64,000 nucleotides of DNA. It comes from Luidia sarsii (Eukaryota; Echinodermata; Asteroidea; Paxillosida; Luidiidae). Both the position numbers and the translations under genes were made by a program. The notes beneath the pieces are model-generated. The model worked only from the letters and a program-made list of their open reading frames with translations, was not told the DNA's origin and did not search any database. Below, piece after piece: positions 24,801 through 33,200 of this stretch; position 1 is the first letter of the stretch; the number at the start of each line of letters is the position of its first letter. The stretch spans positions 2,336,214 through 2,400,213 of the forward strand of contig OX465117.1 in the NCBI GenBank assembly GCA_949987565.1. Reading direction: 5' to 3'.

Positions 24801-27800
24801 TTGTATATGAATGAAAGCGGGGGCGTGATCCCTGGAGATATACAGCAGTTAAATGCTGCTCGTGACTGGTATGATGGTATCCCTACCCATTTTTGAAAAT
24901 TGGGAGGGGTCGGGATACCGTACAGTACAAAATGTCAAAAAGGGTGGCTTGTAAGGTCTTAGTTAATCGGACTAGGTAATTACATGTCACGTAGGGCAAA
25001 ACCATCATTGACTTTTATTGAGGATATTACAATATTTACTAGTCATTTATAAAATAAAAAAAATCACTATTGCAGGAATGTGCCTCAAGATACATTCAAA
25101 GTGGGTGTGACCCTTCACACCCACTGCATCTTTCTTTGTGTTACAGTCGGTCTGGCATTCGATTGTGTGTCCCCAAGACTATTCGCTCCTGGTTTAGGCA
25201 CTCGTTCACCCCAAACGCTATTCACATTTTCAATAGATACTCCAAGTGGTAGATGACTATTATATCATGGCTGAGCCTTTTTTGCCCTATTGCCACAGAC
25301 GTTGCATCTGCGTATGTTAATGCTTTGATGTGACTTTCTGATGTATCTATGGGTTTAGTTCAATAATTGTATTGGATGTGTATGTGTAATCTGTGTATTA
25401 TTGATTTCTCACAGTATGAATATGCTTTTATCACATGTTTTATTTTATAAAGTGGTTTTTTTTCCAGTGGAAGGCCAATTTCTATGTTTTTATGTGGATA
25501 ATAAAATAAATCAATCATCAATCAATCAATCAAATGCCATTACAGATCAGGCCAAGTAAAAAAAAAAATTGTTTCTCATCTTAACTTTTTGAAAAAAGGA
25601 GGATGCTGGAATTTTTTCAAAAACAGTTTGTTTTTTTTCCTAAAGACGGGAAGTCTAATTTCCAGTCATTTGTAAGTACGGTACGATATGTAGGCTGTGC
25701 ATGTGCGAGGTTCAACGACTGGAAACAGCAAAAATCGATCAGTCTTTTTATCATTCTTATCACTCTTTGTCCGTTGTTTCTCATCCGTGTCCTATTCACT
25801 CTCTCCCCCTTCCTTCGTGTACATGTATCTGTTTTGTCTTTGTCACTCTGCCTTTGAGAAAGGTCCTGCTAGGATCGAAACGTCAGGCCCACTAAATTTT
25901 AAGACAGTCTTTTTATCGTTTTATAAAAGAAAAAAATGAAAAAAATTGATGCAGCTCAGCAAAAAAAAGATGCCGGTTGGAATTATTCATATTCATAGAG
26001 TAAGAATCTAAGATGGCTGAGGATCTTTGACTCCATAATAACTTACACTGATGAGCTGCCCTGTGCAGTCCATTCTGCCACCAACTCTGTCATTATATTT
26101 ACGATCTTGACTGAAAGACTTGGCCCTTGTGTTGTAAACCAGTTTCTCTTCATCTGAAAGAGCCTGAAAGAGAACAAGATGAAATTTACAATCACAAATA
26201 CAACGCACTGCCATTGGAACATTCCAGCACCTTATAAATTATAATATTTGAATATTCCAAGGCAAAATCATTTGGTATTGTTTCGAAATAAATATTACTC
26301 AGCACCTTTGAATTTGGTCATTTCATTGTTTGTGGAAATAAAAGTATTAATAAAAAAGCAGTGCGTACCTTTGAAAGGTCCTGCTTGGATCGAAACATCA
26401 GGCCCTCTAACTTTTGAGATTTATGTATTGCAGTAGTCCCAGTAACTTGGACCCTTACAATCGCCCTTTTTTATTTTGAGGGAGCCGGGCGATAGTAGGG
26501 TCCAAGGAATCCTGCTGGGAAACCCGATAAACTAACTATGTGTTAGACTCCATGACTACCCCCGACGTCAGACGGGAGAGAATCTTCTCGATCACTTGAG
26601 GGGAATTTTCTCCTCTTTCCCCAAACGTGAGTAAAACAAATGACCAGTATTGAAATCGGTGATTCTCCCTTAATCCAAAGATGGGTGTGTGGGATGGTTT
26701 CACGGGTGTTTTCGGGGTAAAATCTGGGGGTTTGGGTCGGGGGTAGTCATGGAGTCGAACACATACATAGTTACTTACCGGGTTTCCCAGCAGTTCTCCT
26801 TGGACCCTACTATCGCCCGAAACCTCACAAATTTTAAAAAGGGTGATTGTAAGGGTCCAAGTAACTCGGACTAGACCCTTACTACCCCCAGAACTGTGGG
26901 GTTCTATGTCGTCCGCTGCTCTCCCGACCGGAACCCCACAGATAACTAGGCTTTTTTCCCATAGGCTTCTGTGTAACGTTCACAAGTGCTGTGGCATAGG
27001 GATCAGCAGGTTCAGCATAACTCATAAAATACTGCTTCATTTGGCCCAAGATTTCTTGCAAATGTGGTTTATATACCACGCACCTGTGTGCAACTGTCCA
27101 TTTGGCGAAAATGTGTCGATTTCCAAAAAAAAATGGGCGAAAACCTCCCGGTTTGGTCGCAAGATCCAAACGGCAGCGCCGCAACTGGCAGTCTGGTCCC
27201 CTGTACGTCTTCGCAGCAAGGCGCTATACCGTACTACAGGGACCAGACTGCCAGTTACGGAGCTGCCGTTTGAATGTTGCAACCGAACCGGGAGGTTTTC
27301 GCCCATTTTTTTTTGGAAATCAACACATTTTCGCCAAATAGACAGTTGCACACAGGTGCGTGGTATGTAAACCACATTTGCTAGAAATCTTGGGCCAAAT
27401 GAAGCAGTATTTTATGAGTTATGCTGAACCTGCTGATCCCTAGGCCACAGCACTTGTGAACGTTACACAGAAGCCTATGGGAAAAAAGCCTAGTTATCTG
27501 TGGGGTTCCGGTCGGGAGAGCAGCGGACAACGTAGAATAAATTAACCCCACAGTTCTGGGGGTAGACCCTTACACAGTTACAGTTTTTGTATTCCTAAAT
27601 CTAAGTTCTAGACCTGAAGACAGGACCCAGATCCTCGGTAGTGTAGCGAGTAGTGAGTAATGAGTAGTGAGTAATGAGTAGTGAGTAATGAGTAGTGAGT
27701 AGTGAGTACAAATTCTGTGGAGGATCTGGTGCCTGTCTACGGCCGGCCACGGGTCTACGCAACTCCTTACCGCCCAGCCTGGATTCGACAGCGGTACCAA

Positions 27801-27908
27801 CTCCGAAAACGTCAACTCCCTCTTCAACTCTATCTCGAAACTCCTCTTATGGTCCATCATGTACATGGAGAAGCCGTTCTGCTTCTTGTTCTTCCTCTTG
27901 GGCGGCAT
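9712..27908 (-). CDS. MAEL: Maelstrom, piRNA-pathway protein (complete, 13 exons, 517 aa)
   Basis: Coding exons in transcript order: 27908-27771, 26163-26047, 24658-24574, 23146-22955, 21713-21583, 19944-19890, 17989-17845, 16911-16843, 15910-15673, 13310-13250, 12055-11966, 10334-10224, 9833-9712. Lengths sum to 1554 nt and all phases agree. Residues 1-75 are an HMG box starting MPPKRKNKK. Residues 110-311 are the MAEL domain (RNase-H-like fold), with GFRYQCQQKS at its centre and E141, C289, H292, C302 as the E-C-H-C set. Residues 390-477 are Pro/Ser-rich and 494-514 Gly/Arg-rich. Maelstrom acts with Piwi in germline transposon silencing, in nucleus and nuage. The vertebrate protein is shorter (about 430 aa) and lacks this tail as far as I know. 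Exon 4 uses the weaker donor GTAGGC, chosen because it restores the frame and the family motif. Confidence 0.92.
10015..10200. mobile_element. MITE, family L
   Basis: GTGACTTATAGTGGGTATTT at the left is inverted at 10138-10158 (AAATACCCACTATAAGTCAC), followed by GTGATGGCATGTAAACA. A second copy at 54314-54500 is about as long and well matched. It ends about 25 nt from the donor side of MAEL exon 12. Confidence 0.7.
10366..11945 (+). repeat. 106-bp minisatellite array 1 (MAEL intron 11)
   Basis: About 15 units of 106-107 bp beginning GCCTGGGTTTGGGTCAAGAT. It fills the intron between MAEL exons 12 and 11 almost from splice site to splice site. The period is not a multiple of 3, so the open frames seen on both strands shift from unit to unit and are not genes. 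Confidence 0.92.
12122..12240. mobile_element. MITE, family H (GGCCGTGTCCRAAAC termini)
   Basis: Short element with inverted ends GGCCGTGTCCAAAACAGGC and GTTTCGGACACGGCC. The second copy is at 22752-22876, about 90% alike by eye. Both lie in MAEL introns. Confidence 0.75.
12241..13249. other. MAEL intron 10, unassigned part
   Basis: No repeat family or exon recognised. A 69-codon minus frame at 12332-12541 lacks splice sites that would fit the phase-1 intron, so I do not call it an exon. Confidence 0.4.
13372..13470. mobile_element. Fold-back element, family B
   Basis: Arms AAATTTAGTGGGCCTGACGT and its complement around a short CTCTGCC loop at about 13417. It lies in MAEL intron 9. Confidence 0.75.
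13535..13720 (-). mobile_element. tRNA-like repeat inside a fold-back fragment
   Basis: Minus strand 13678-13622 begins CCTTGAC, contains a perfect B box GGTTCGAATCC and ends GTCAAGG, so a 7-bp acceptor stem forms. It is too short to hold a full anticodon arm, so a tRNA-related SINE, not a tRNA gene. The flanks resemble the element at 42862-43068. Confidence 0.5.
13817..15545 (+). repeat. 106-bp minisatellite array 2 (MAEL intron 9)
   Basis: About 16 units of the same 106-bp sequence as 10366-11945. A higher-order pattern is visible: blocks of the order AATGGGTAAACC / GTGGACC / GATCGACC recur at 14100-14700 and 14700-15200. It is separated from array 1 by 1.9 kb holding two coding exons. Confidence 0.92.
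15938..16575. mobile_element. Dispersed element, family M, copy 1
   Basis: Shares with 21958-22650 the order ACAAAGACTCTTTTCAGC, GACG(T/C)(C/A)A(A/G)TTGC, ATGAATTGC(C/A)AGATTAGC, GGGCTTCATTGTG / GGGACTTTTACTGTG, and at the end CTTATTGATTTATTTTGCAG and a TTGTTTTAGCGAG-like block. About 0.65 kb; no coding potential. Class not recognised. Confidence 0.6.
16653..16770 (-). mobile_element. tRNA-derived SINE
   Basis: Reverse complement carries GGATAGCTCAGATGGTAAGA and a B-box-like GGGGTTCAAATCCC. In MAEL intron 8, about 75 nt from exon 8. Confidence 0.65.
16843..23146 (-). CDS. MAEL: MAEL exons 4-8: MAEL (RNase-H-like) domain
   Basis: Exon 4 reads VCMEIFHFLAFETLMEL and LPCEIACVSYN; exon 5 joins as CQQKSDTTHKIPVENFEL; exon 6 (55 nt) codes LQRRNEVEGCLRWLSDQA; exon 7 ends FDYSDNTR; exon 8 begins CKYHDDNE and contains HCALGKAKK. 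The C-x2-H-x9-C spacing plus the earlier PCEIAC glutamate give the zinc-binding E-C-H-C set known for most Maelstrom proteins, in place of the DEDH exonuclease residues. Confidence 0.85.
18116..19672 (+). repeat. 19-bp satellite grown from a family B terminus
   Basis: Roughly 80 tandem copies of ATCCTAGCAGGACCTTTCC (variants AATCCTAGC, GATCTTAGC). The first 20 nt (from about 18116) are the ordinary family B start, TTAGAGTGCCTGACATTTTG, so the array is anchored in one fold-back arm. It lies in MAEL intron 6. Local duplications of about 190 bp are visible (for example 18840-19000 versus 19010-19190). Confidence 0.92.
19673..19880. mobile_element. Family M fragment
   Basis: Matches the right part of 22470-22650 (GACAAGAAGCCA, CGATTGTGCCAGGTTTGACT, TTATTGATTTCATTTACAG). 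It directly abuts the 19-bp satellite and MAEL exon 6. Confidence 0.5.
20541..21155 (+). repeat. 76-bp minisatellite (MAEL intron 5)
   Basis: Eight units of about 76 bp, from AAGTTGAGCTCAACCTCAGC to CACAGCTGGCCTATCC. Unit starts include 20541, 20617 and 20693. Confidence 0.9.
21958..22650. mobile_element. Dispersed element, family M, copy 2
   Basis: Best copy of the element also seen at 15938-16575. Starts AACCACTAAACGCCGGGACC and ends near CCCGTATGGCAGTCATCGG. Includes a (CA)n run at about 22397. Its piece 22415-22480 is inverted at 7000-7055. Confidence 0.6.
22752..22876. mobile_element. MITE, family H, copy 2
   Basis: Inverted ends GGCCGTGTCCGAAACGGGC and GCCCGTTTTGGACACGGC; the interior matches 12122-12240. 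Confidence 0.75.
23243..23410 (+). repeat. 33-bp minisatellite
   Basis: About five copies of TAGGTCCTAGGATAGAAATA followed by TCATACTGTATGA. In MAEL intron 3, about 100 nt from exon 4. Confidence 0.85.
23425..23600 (-). mobile_element. tRNA-like SINE, second family
   Basis: Minus strand reads GGTTCAGTGGTTAAGATGTC, then a B-box-like GAGTTTGAATCCC. A related plus copy is at 42905-42980. Confidence 0.5.
23612..24506. mobile_element. Inverted-repeat DNA element, about 0.9 kb
   Basis: Ends AAGGTTGTTCGATATT and GGATATCGAACAACCTTA are inverted. Sub-terminal parts are dense in CGATAT/ATATCG, the interior is GC-richer (23760-24350). No transposase ORF, so non-autonomous. Confidence 0.65.
25079..25545 (+). 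mobile_element. 3' end of a LINE (non-LTR retrotransposon)
   Basis: An open frame to 25252 ends in a pattern like the C-terminus of LINE ORF2 (SRSGIRLCVPKTIRSWFRHS, NRYSKW stop). A 3' UTR follows with GATAATAAAATAAATCAATC and an (AATC)n tail, as is typical of CR1/Jockey-type copies. 5' truncated. Confidence 0.5.
25848..25903 (+). mobile_element. Half-copy of fold-back family B
   Basis: One arm only: CTGCCTTTGAGAAAGGTCCT through GCCCACTAAATTTTAAGA. A second half-copy is at 26366-26415. Confidence 0.7.
26047..27908 (-). CDS. MAEL: MAEL exons 1-2: HMG-box part
   Basis: Exon 1 (27908-27771, 46 codons) starts at the first in-frame ATG; the upstream open frame begins only at GTG. It reads MPPKRKNKKQNGFSMYMMDH and ends NPGWA before GTAAGG. 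Exon 2 (26163-26047, 39 codons) supplies ALSDEEKLVYNTRA, the third helix. The intron between holds the 695-bp palindrome and a TTA-type MITE. Confidence 0.85.
26366..26415 (+). mobile_element. Half-copy of fold-back family B
   Basis: TTTGAAAGGTCCTGCTTGGA to CCCTCTAACTTTTGAGA; one arm, diverged. Confidence 0.6.
26434..26876. mobile_element. MITE with long inverted ends, family J
   Basis: TAGTCCCAGTAACTTGGACC...CAATCGCCC at the left is inverted at 26838-26876; a second inverted block (GGGAAACCCG, GACTCCATGACTACCCCCGA) pairs 26518-26560 with 26745-26790. About 110-nt arms; no ORF. Confidence 0.75.
26877..27572. repeat. 695-bp near-perfect palindrome
   Basis: Left arm from CCCTTACTACCCCCAGAACT to about 27205; right arm from about 27230 back to the same sequence inverted at 27555-27572. 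Spacer about 25 nt (GTCTTCGCAGCAAGG...). The arms differ by a few small indels and substitutions. It adjoins family J, so they may be one compound unit. In MAEL intron 1. Confidence 0.85.
27640..27712 (+). repeat. 14-bp tandem repeat
   Basis: About five copies of GTAGTGAGTAATGA, ending about 60 nt from the donor of MAEL exon 1. Confidence 0.85.
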
Positions 27909-28261
27909 ATTGGAATCTGCTGTCACTGTTCTGTGAGTGAAAACAAAGTCGAAATTCGACCACCTTGGACTGAAACGAATTTAAACACACCACGCACATG
28001 TACTGACGACTGTACACTTTAATATTATTATCACGCAGCACAATGTGCACTTTGACAGGCTGTCGACATAGACTAATCCCCTGAAATACATACTACACAA
28101 TAGCATGGCTCGACGTCCAGGTACCATAGCTTTATCTACGGTGCCTCAAAGAGAACACCGTTTTCATGCCCTGATACAGTACTTAAAATTAATGGAGTTA
28201 ATTACAAAAACTGTTGCAAACTGCTCACTGACTAAAAATTAATATAAACCTGCAATACATA

Positions 28262-28430
28262 AATCTCAAAGGTTAGAGGGCCTGACGTTTCGACCCTAAC
28301 CGGACCTTTCTCAAAGGCAAAGTGACGAGGACATGGGGCCGGTAGGCCGGTATAGGCCCTATTATTATGTCCTCGTCACTTTGCCTTTGAGAAAGGTCCT
28401 GATAGGATCGAAACGTCAGGCCACAGAATT
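28262..28430. mobile_element. Fold-back element, family B, with longer loop
   Basis: Arms GTTAGAGGGCCTGACGTTTC and inverted GAAACGTCAGGCCACAGAAT. The loop (28315-28375) is itself an inverted repeat around GGCCGGTAGGCCGG. Confidence 0.75.
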
Positions 28431-30030
28431 AATCGTGCAAGTGTCAGCCTTGCTTTAGGCGAAGCCGGATGTTCGAAAAGGGAGAATCAATTTTTACTGG
28501 CACCGAGCTATCCGGTTGCAAATATTTTCAAGATTGCAGCCGGGCACTAATTATCAATAAATTTTCTTATGAGGATCCTTTGGAAGTAAATAAATCAATG
28601 CACAAAAGGCCTCAGTGACGCATCAGGCAATCTAAAGTTCAAACCCCTTGGACATAGGCCTGGGTCTCATGGTCTCATTCTTGGGCAAAGCTTTCCTGTC
28701 ACCCTTTTTCTGTCATCAGTGTGCAATTATCTCTCCCCATCTGTTTCCCCTTTTTCATTCTGCCTTTGAGGAAAAGAAAGACCGGATCAAAACATCAGAC
28801 CCTCACTCTTTGAGACTGATACGAGTACATAGGCCTACTGTTCGAAATGTTCATTGAGTTACCGTCTCTTTTTAGAGCCATACTCCATCTTGAAAGAGAT
28901 TACTATTGGTGCATAGTTCCTTGCTCTATGAGTGGTGTCACTGCATATTTTCCACATTATTAAAACTGTTTCAAATTTAACACAAACATAAGTACGGATG
29001 CTTATCGATACACAGACGTCTGTTAGTGTCACTGTTACCCAAAACGAAACCATAATTATTAGTATCAACCTAGTAATCCAAACAATTGCCATGTAGGCCA
29101 ACGTCATTCGACTAAAAAAAAACCAGTAGTTCCCAATCGATCAATGATAGTTAGACAAGACACACTCTCTTGGTTTTATTCAAATCACCAGGAAGTGACT
29201 GTTAGAAGGCTTGAACTAGCTCAAACTCGACTTTACTGGGTAGGCAAGGTTCTGCAAAAGGACGTAAGTCTAAGCCCTTACTTCATTGAACCTATAGGCC
29301 TACTTCAAAGCTGATTGATTTACTCATGTCCGCTGTGCAGTTAATATGACCCTTACACACTCCTTGTTGCTCTGCCTTTTCAAGTAAAATCGCCATCAGA
29401 ATGAGCAAAAACACCCATGACCGGCAGATTGCTGCTTGTGATTCATTCGCGTGCCGTCTTACTACAGCACTGTGAGTAATCAACGACTTCCTGTTCGAAA
29501 AAAAAATGTCTGGAAAGCCGGGCAGCAGAGAGTCGACTGCACAAAAAGGAGTGGTTCCTGTCATTGTAGGCTGTAAGGTAAAGGTTGCTGAATTCTTAGG
29601 CTACTTATTGGACGTTGGAACTAGCATTTGCCTGAGTGTGGATATGCAAGGTAAGCCGGTGCATGTAATAGCATGTTATCGAAAACAAAATAGTAAAGCC
29701 CCTTGTGAAAAGGTTTATAAGTTTGTATTACAACAAGTACTTGTATTGTAGCTGTACCTCAATTCAGTCTAGAAGCTATATAGTCGATATTACAACGTGG
29801 TTTTCCTGAGAAAAGACCAGAGCAAAATGTGGTTTTTTAAAAATGGAATACAGGCCTCGCTTTCAGGATTCGCTCTGGATTCGAATGCCAATCGGGAAGT
29901 TACGACTACTTTCGAGCCACATTCGGACGGCAGTCGAAATAATGCGTCGGGTTTGGTTACTGAATGATTAGATAAGATTTGAAGGATTTTGTATGGTAGA
30001 TATACCAAGTAATGTATAGGAAGTTTGAGG

Positions 30031-30140
30031 TTAAACCATGTATATCATCTCTAATAAGAGAAGGAGTATGGCTCTGAAAGGAGCCGATAACTCAACGTTT
30101 CGGGTAGTGTGTACTCTACCCGTCGTCAGGAAACTGCCTC
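30031..30140 (-). mobile_element. Half-copy of fold-back family A
   Basis: Minus strand: CTGACGA (30129-30123), stem GGGTAG/CTACCC, GAAAC, GTTGAGTTA, then hairpin GGCTCCTTTCAGAGCC (30085-30070). Stem bases differ from the 4110 copy but still pair. Confidence 0.65.
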
Positions 30141-30159
30141 CTCCATTCTTTCTGAATTG

Positions 30160-30225
30160 ATCACTCTGCCTTTGAGAAAGGTCCTGCTAGGATCGAAACG
30201 TCAGGCCCACTAAATGTTGAGATTT
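30160..30225 (+). mobile_element. Half-copy of fold-back family B
   Basis: ACTCTGCCTTTGAGAAAGGT through GCCCACTAAATGTTGAGA, about 45 nt before the first ankyrin exon. Confidence 0.7.
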
Positions 30226-30274
30226 CTAAATGTCAGCTGATTTTTAATTTGTTTCTTTTGATACACAGTCTGCC

Positions 30275-33200
30275 ATGGGGTCGTCATCTCCCGAATGTTT
30301 ATTGTCTGCTGCAATGAACGGCAACGTACAAGCCGTTACCAAATTCATTAACAGTGGAGCTAATGTCAACGCAAAAGATATTTCATTGCTTGTAAGTGTT
30401 CCAATATAACCTATTATAGGCCTATACTCTAACAACTCAACAATTGGTTCAATAGAAATGAAGGCCTTGTTCATCGCGGTGGTGCAGATCAGTGGAAAGG
30501 GTGATCAAAGTCACGCGATGTGTCGTTGCTGGTGGCGACGTTTCGGTTGCTAACTGCTAACCTTCATCAGGCAACTGAAGAATGCGCGCTGCGGCGTCTG
30601 TTTATGTCCGCTTCGCCGGTTCCTGCGTACCGGTTTGCGGACGTCGTAGTGGTGACCGTGCGGTTCGGCGCGCAATTCTGGCGTCCACTGGCGGCCCCGT
30701 CCGTGGTTGGTCGGCGGTCGTGGCGTCTGATGGTGGGGAGCCAGAAACCGGGGATGTCAATGCCGCTGTCCCGGTTGATGTTGTTTCGGCGAAGTCGGAT
30801 GTGGATGGCCTCCTTGACACGCCTGGTGTACCAATGTTGTTCTCGGTCAATACACCGCACATCGTCCCAATTGGGGCGGTGACCAGCTCCCCAAGCGTGT
30901 TCGGCTACCGCCGATCCGTCCAATTGGTTGTTTGCATCTGAATAAAAACGGGATAATTTAAAGCCCCGACACAACATTGGTAAGATCGAAAAACACATGT
31001 TCGCAGATTTACACGAAACTTATATAATTGAAGATGGTTATAAACTGAAATATTTATGTCTAAAATGTTGCATTTTGGGAGAAAAGAGTAAAAGAAATCG
31101 TTTACGTCTCACCGAGATCTAAACTATTTTTTGGAACAGTACGGCGTTGAATGCTGCATTTTCGCGAGACAAATGAAGCGGTTTTCACGATTTTCTCGAG
31201 ACTCGGTTGAGCTGAAATTTTCACAGGTGTGCTATTTTATGCATATGTTGGATCAGACAACGTATGGATGCTATTCTTTGACCTCGACCAATGTTGTGTA
31301 GGGGCTTTAAGCTTCTGACTGGCACCGTAATCCCGGCCAAGACTAGTTGACTATTTTAGGAAGGCCGCCATCTAATGGCTGGATAGCTCAGACGGTAAGA
31401 CACATTGCCTTCTACATTGTAGGCCTATTTCCGAGTTTAATAGGCCTACTCCTCCATAATTTGTTGGTATTGTATGCCTAAATATCAATTTTGTTTAATT
31501 AACTATCTTTCTACCGAAATTTGCTTGCTTTAAGTTCATTTTCTTCCGGTCTTTTGCGTCAAAGACATTCTTGTATCCTCTTATTACCAGATTTCACCCA
31601 TACTGGCGCGACCTGGTCCATTTGCACCAGTTATGCCACGTCTGTGCACGTCTGCTCTTCGGAGTCAACATGCTCCCTAGTCCTCCAATACTTTGGTCAG
31701 GTAGTACCCGTGCCGCACAGCGAGCGCGCTTGGTCCGCACTGTCCGATAATATTGTTTAGGCAGCTAGGGGAGCATGTTGACGTTGAAGAGTGTGTTGAC
31801 ACCGAGGAGCTGCACTCATGTCCCGTCCTGCCAACGATGTTTTCCTACTCTTTCTATCAGTTTTCCAGAACCCCGTTACATTACGCTGCAGGCAGTGGCT
31901 ATGACGTCATCTGCGATCTACTTCTGCAGGCCGGTGCAGACGTCAATGCTGTGGATAAGGTGCTATACGCGTTTGAGATAATAACAGGACCGACATATGA
32001 CGCTCAACCACCGTCGTTGAGCTATGCTGGTACCCCGTAAATTATGTGGGGACTATACAAGGACGTGTTTTGTAAACCAGCGTAGGTTAGGCGGGGCGTT
32101 ACGGTTAGTGTTACGGTTACGGTTATAGCCTTAGAGTTCGGGGTTGGGTTATAGCATTAGTGATAGAGTTAGGATTAGGATTGGGTTAGGGTTAGGGTTA
32201 GGATTAGGGTTGTTAGGATAAGGGTTAGGATTAGGGTTGTTTGGGTTTTAGGGAGGCCTCAGCAAAACGTGGCTTTGCACATGCGCACTTATAGCTCAAC
32301 CACGGTGGTTAAGTGTCATACGTCGTGACGCATATTATGCCTCACGCGTTTCCTTCCTATAGGCCTATAATATGCAAGAGCCTTTTGCCAGATCGACATT
32401 GACGCGTGTGCGTTCCATGCACGTGGCGTGCTTGGTAGAAATTCAGGCTGTGAAAATGGCGGGAAGATTTATCAGAAGAGCAGTAGGCCTATAACGAAGA
32501 TAACACAGCGGAATGTCCCATGACTTTTGGCCAATAATGTACACACGAACAAAAATCTCCGTTAGGCCTATCTATCCCCGAAAATGTGGTAAAACAAAGG
32601 CAGTTCGAAAATAACTATTATCTTAGGAATTCATCTATGGGGGCGTTATGGCAGCCACTACCGAAAGTCGGTTCGGGTGTAGGCCTATCTGTTTGGCTTG
32701 GGTGACAGTCAAGTTGGTTTGATATTGGACATTGAACATTGCCATAGGTGTGTAAAGTGAATGTCTTTTTTTTCTCGACTTTGGACATTCCCATAGGTTT
32801 GTACAGCGAATGTAAGAAATGTTGGAAAGTAAGATTTTCGCCTTGCAAACCAATAGGCCTATAGGAATGTAAATGTCGAGAAGAATTGTGACCCGGCACA
32901 GCGACATGAGGAATATCCCACCAAAACACTTTTCGGGTAAACAACGCCTGAAGTCAAAGTATCTTCTCAATTCGTTAAAAAAAAACAATCATTTTTTTTT
33001 TTTTTATTATTATTTTCTGAAAGTTAATGTATTGGAGGCTATTAGTCCAAAGGATTTTTCCGAAATCCGTCTCTTAATGTTGAAAAAACGAGGCCGGGGG
33101 AGTGTTTGTGTACTGTTTTCTTGAAAATGTGAAGTTCCCGTCTTTTTGAATGGCCGCTTTCGAGGAGTGCTGCTATATGGTGCTGGGGTTATTCCTCATT

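Larger units (their letters stand above)
27909..30268. other. Divergent upstream region between MAEL and the caspase gene
   Basis: Contains both presumed promoters and 5' UTR exons. Family B copies lie at 28262-28430 (with a CGAGGACAT insert in the loop), about 28750-28815 (decayed) and 30160-30225; a family A half-copy lies at 30031-30140. A 24-codon ATG frame at 29506-29577 ends at GTAAAG and would join the first ankyrin exon in frame; it is a possible extra exon, but its start context is poor. No core promoter motif I would defend. Confidence 0.5.

Noticed and set aside
29506..29577. First coding exon of the caspase-fusion gene
   Set aside because: It would splice in frame to 30269, but its ATG context is poor, the donor GTAAAG is weak, and the ATG at 30275 has an ideal context. 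Kept only as a possibility.
30520..30941. Plus-strand proteins in the GC-rich island
   Set aside because: Shadow frames of the Penelope-like GIY-YIG frame on the minus strand.
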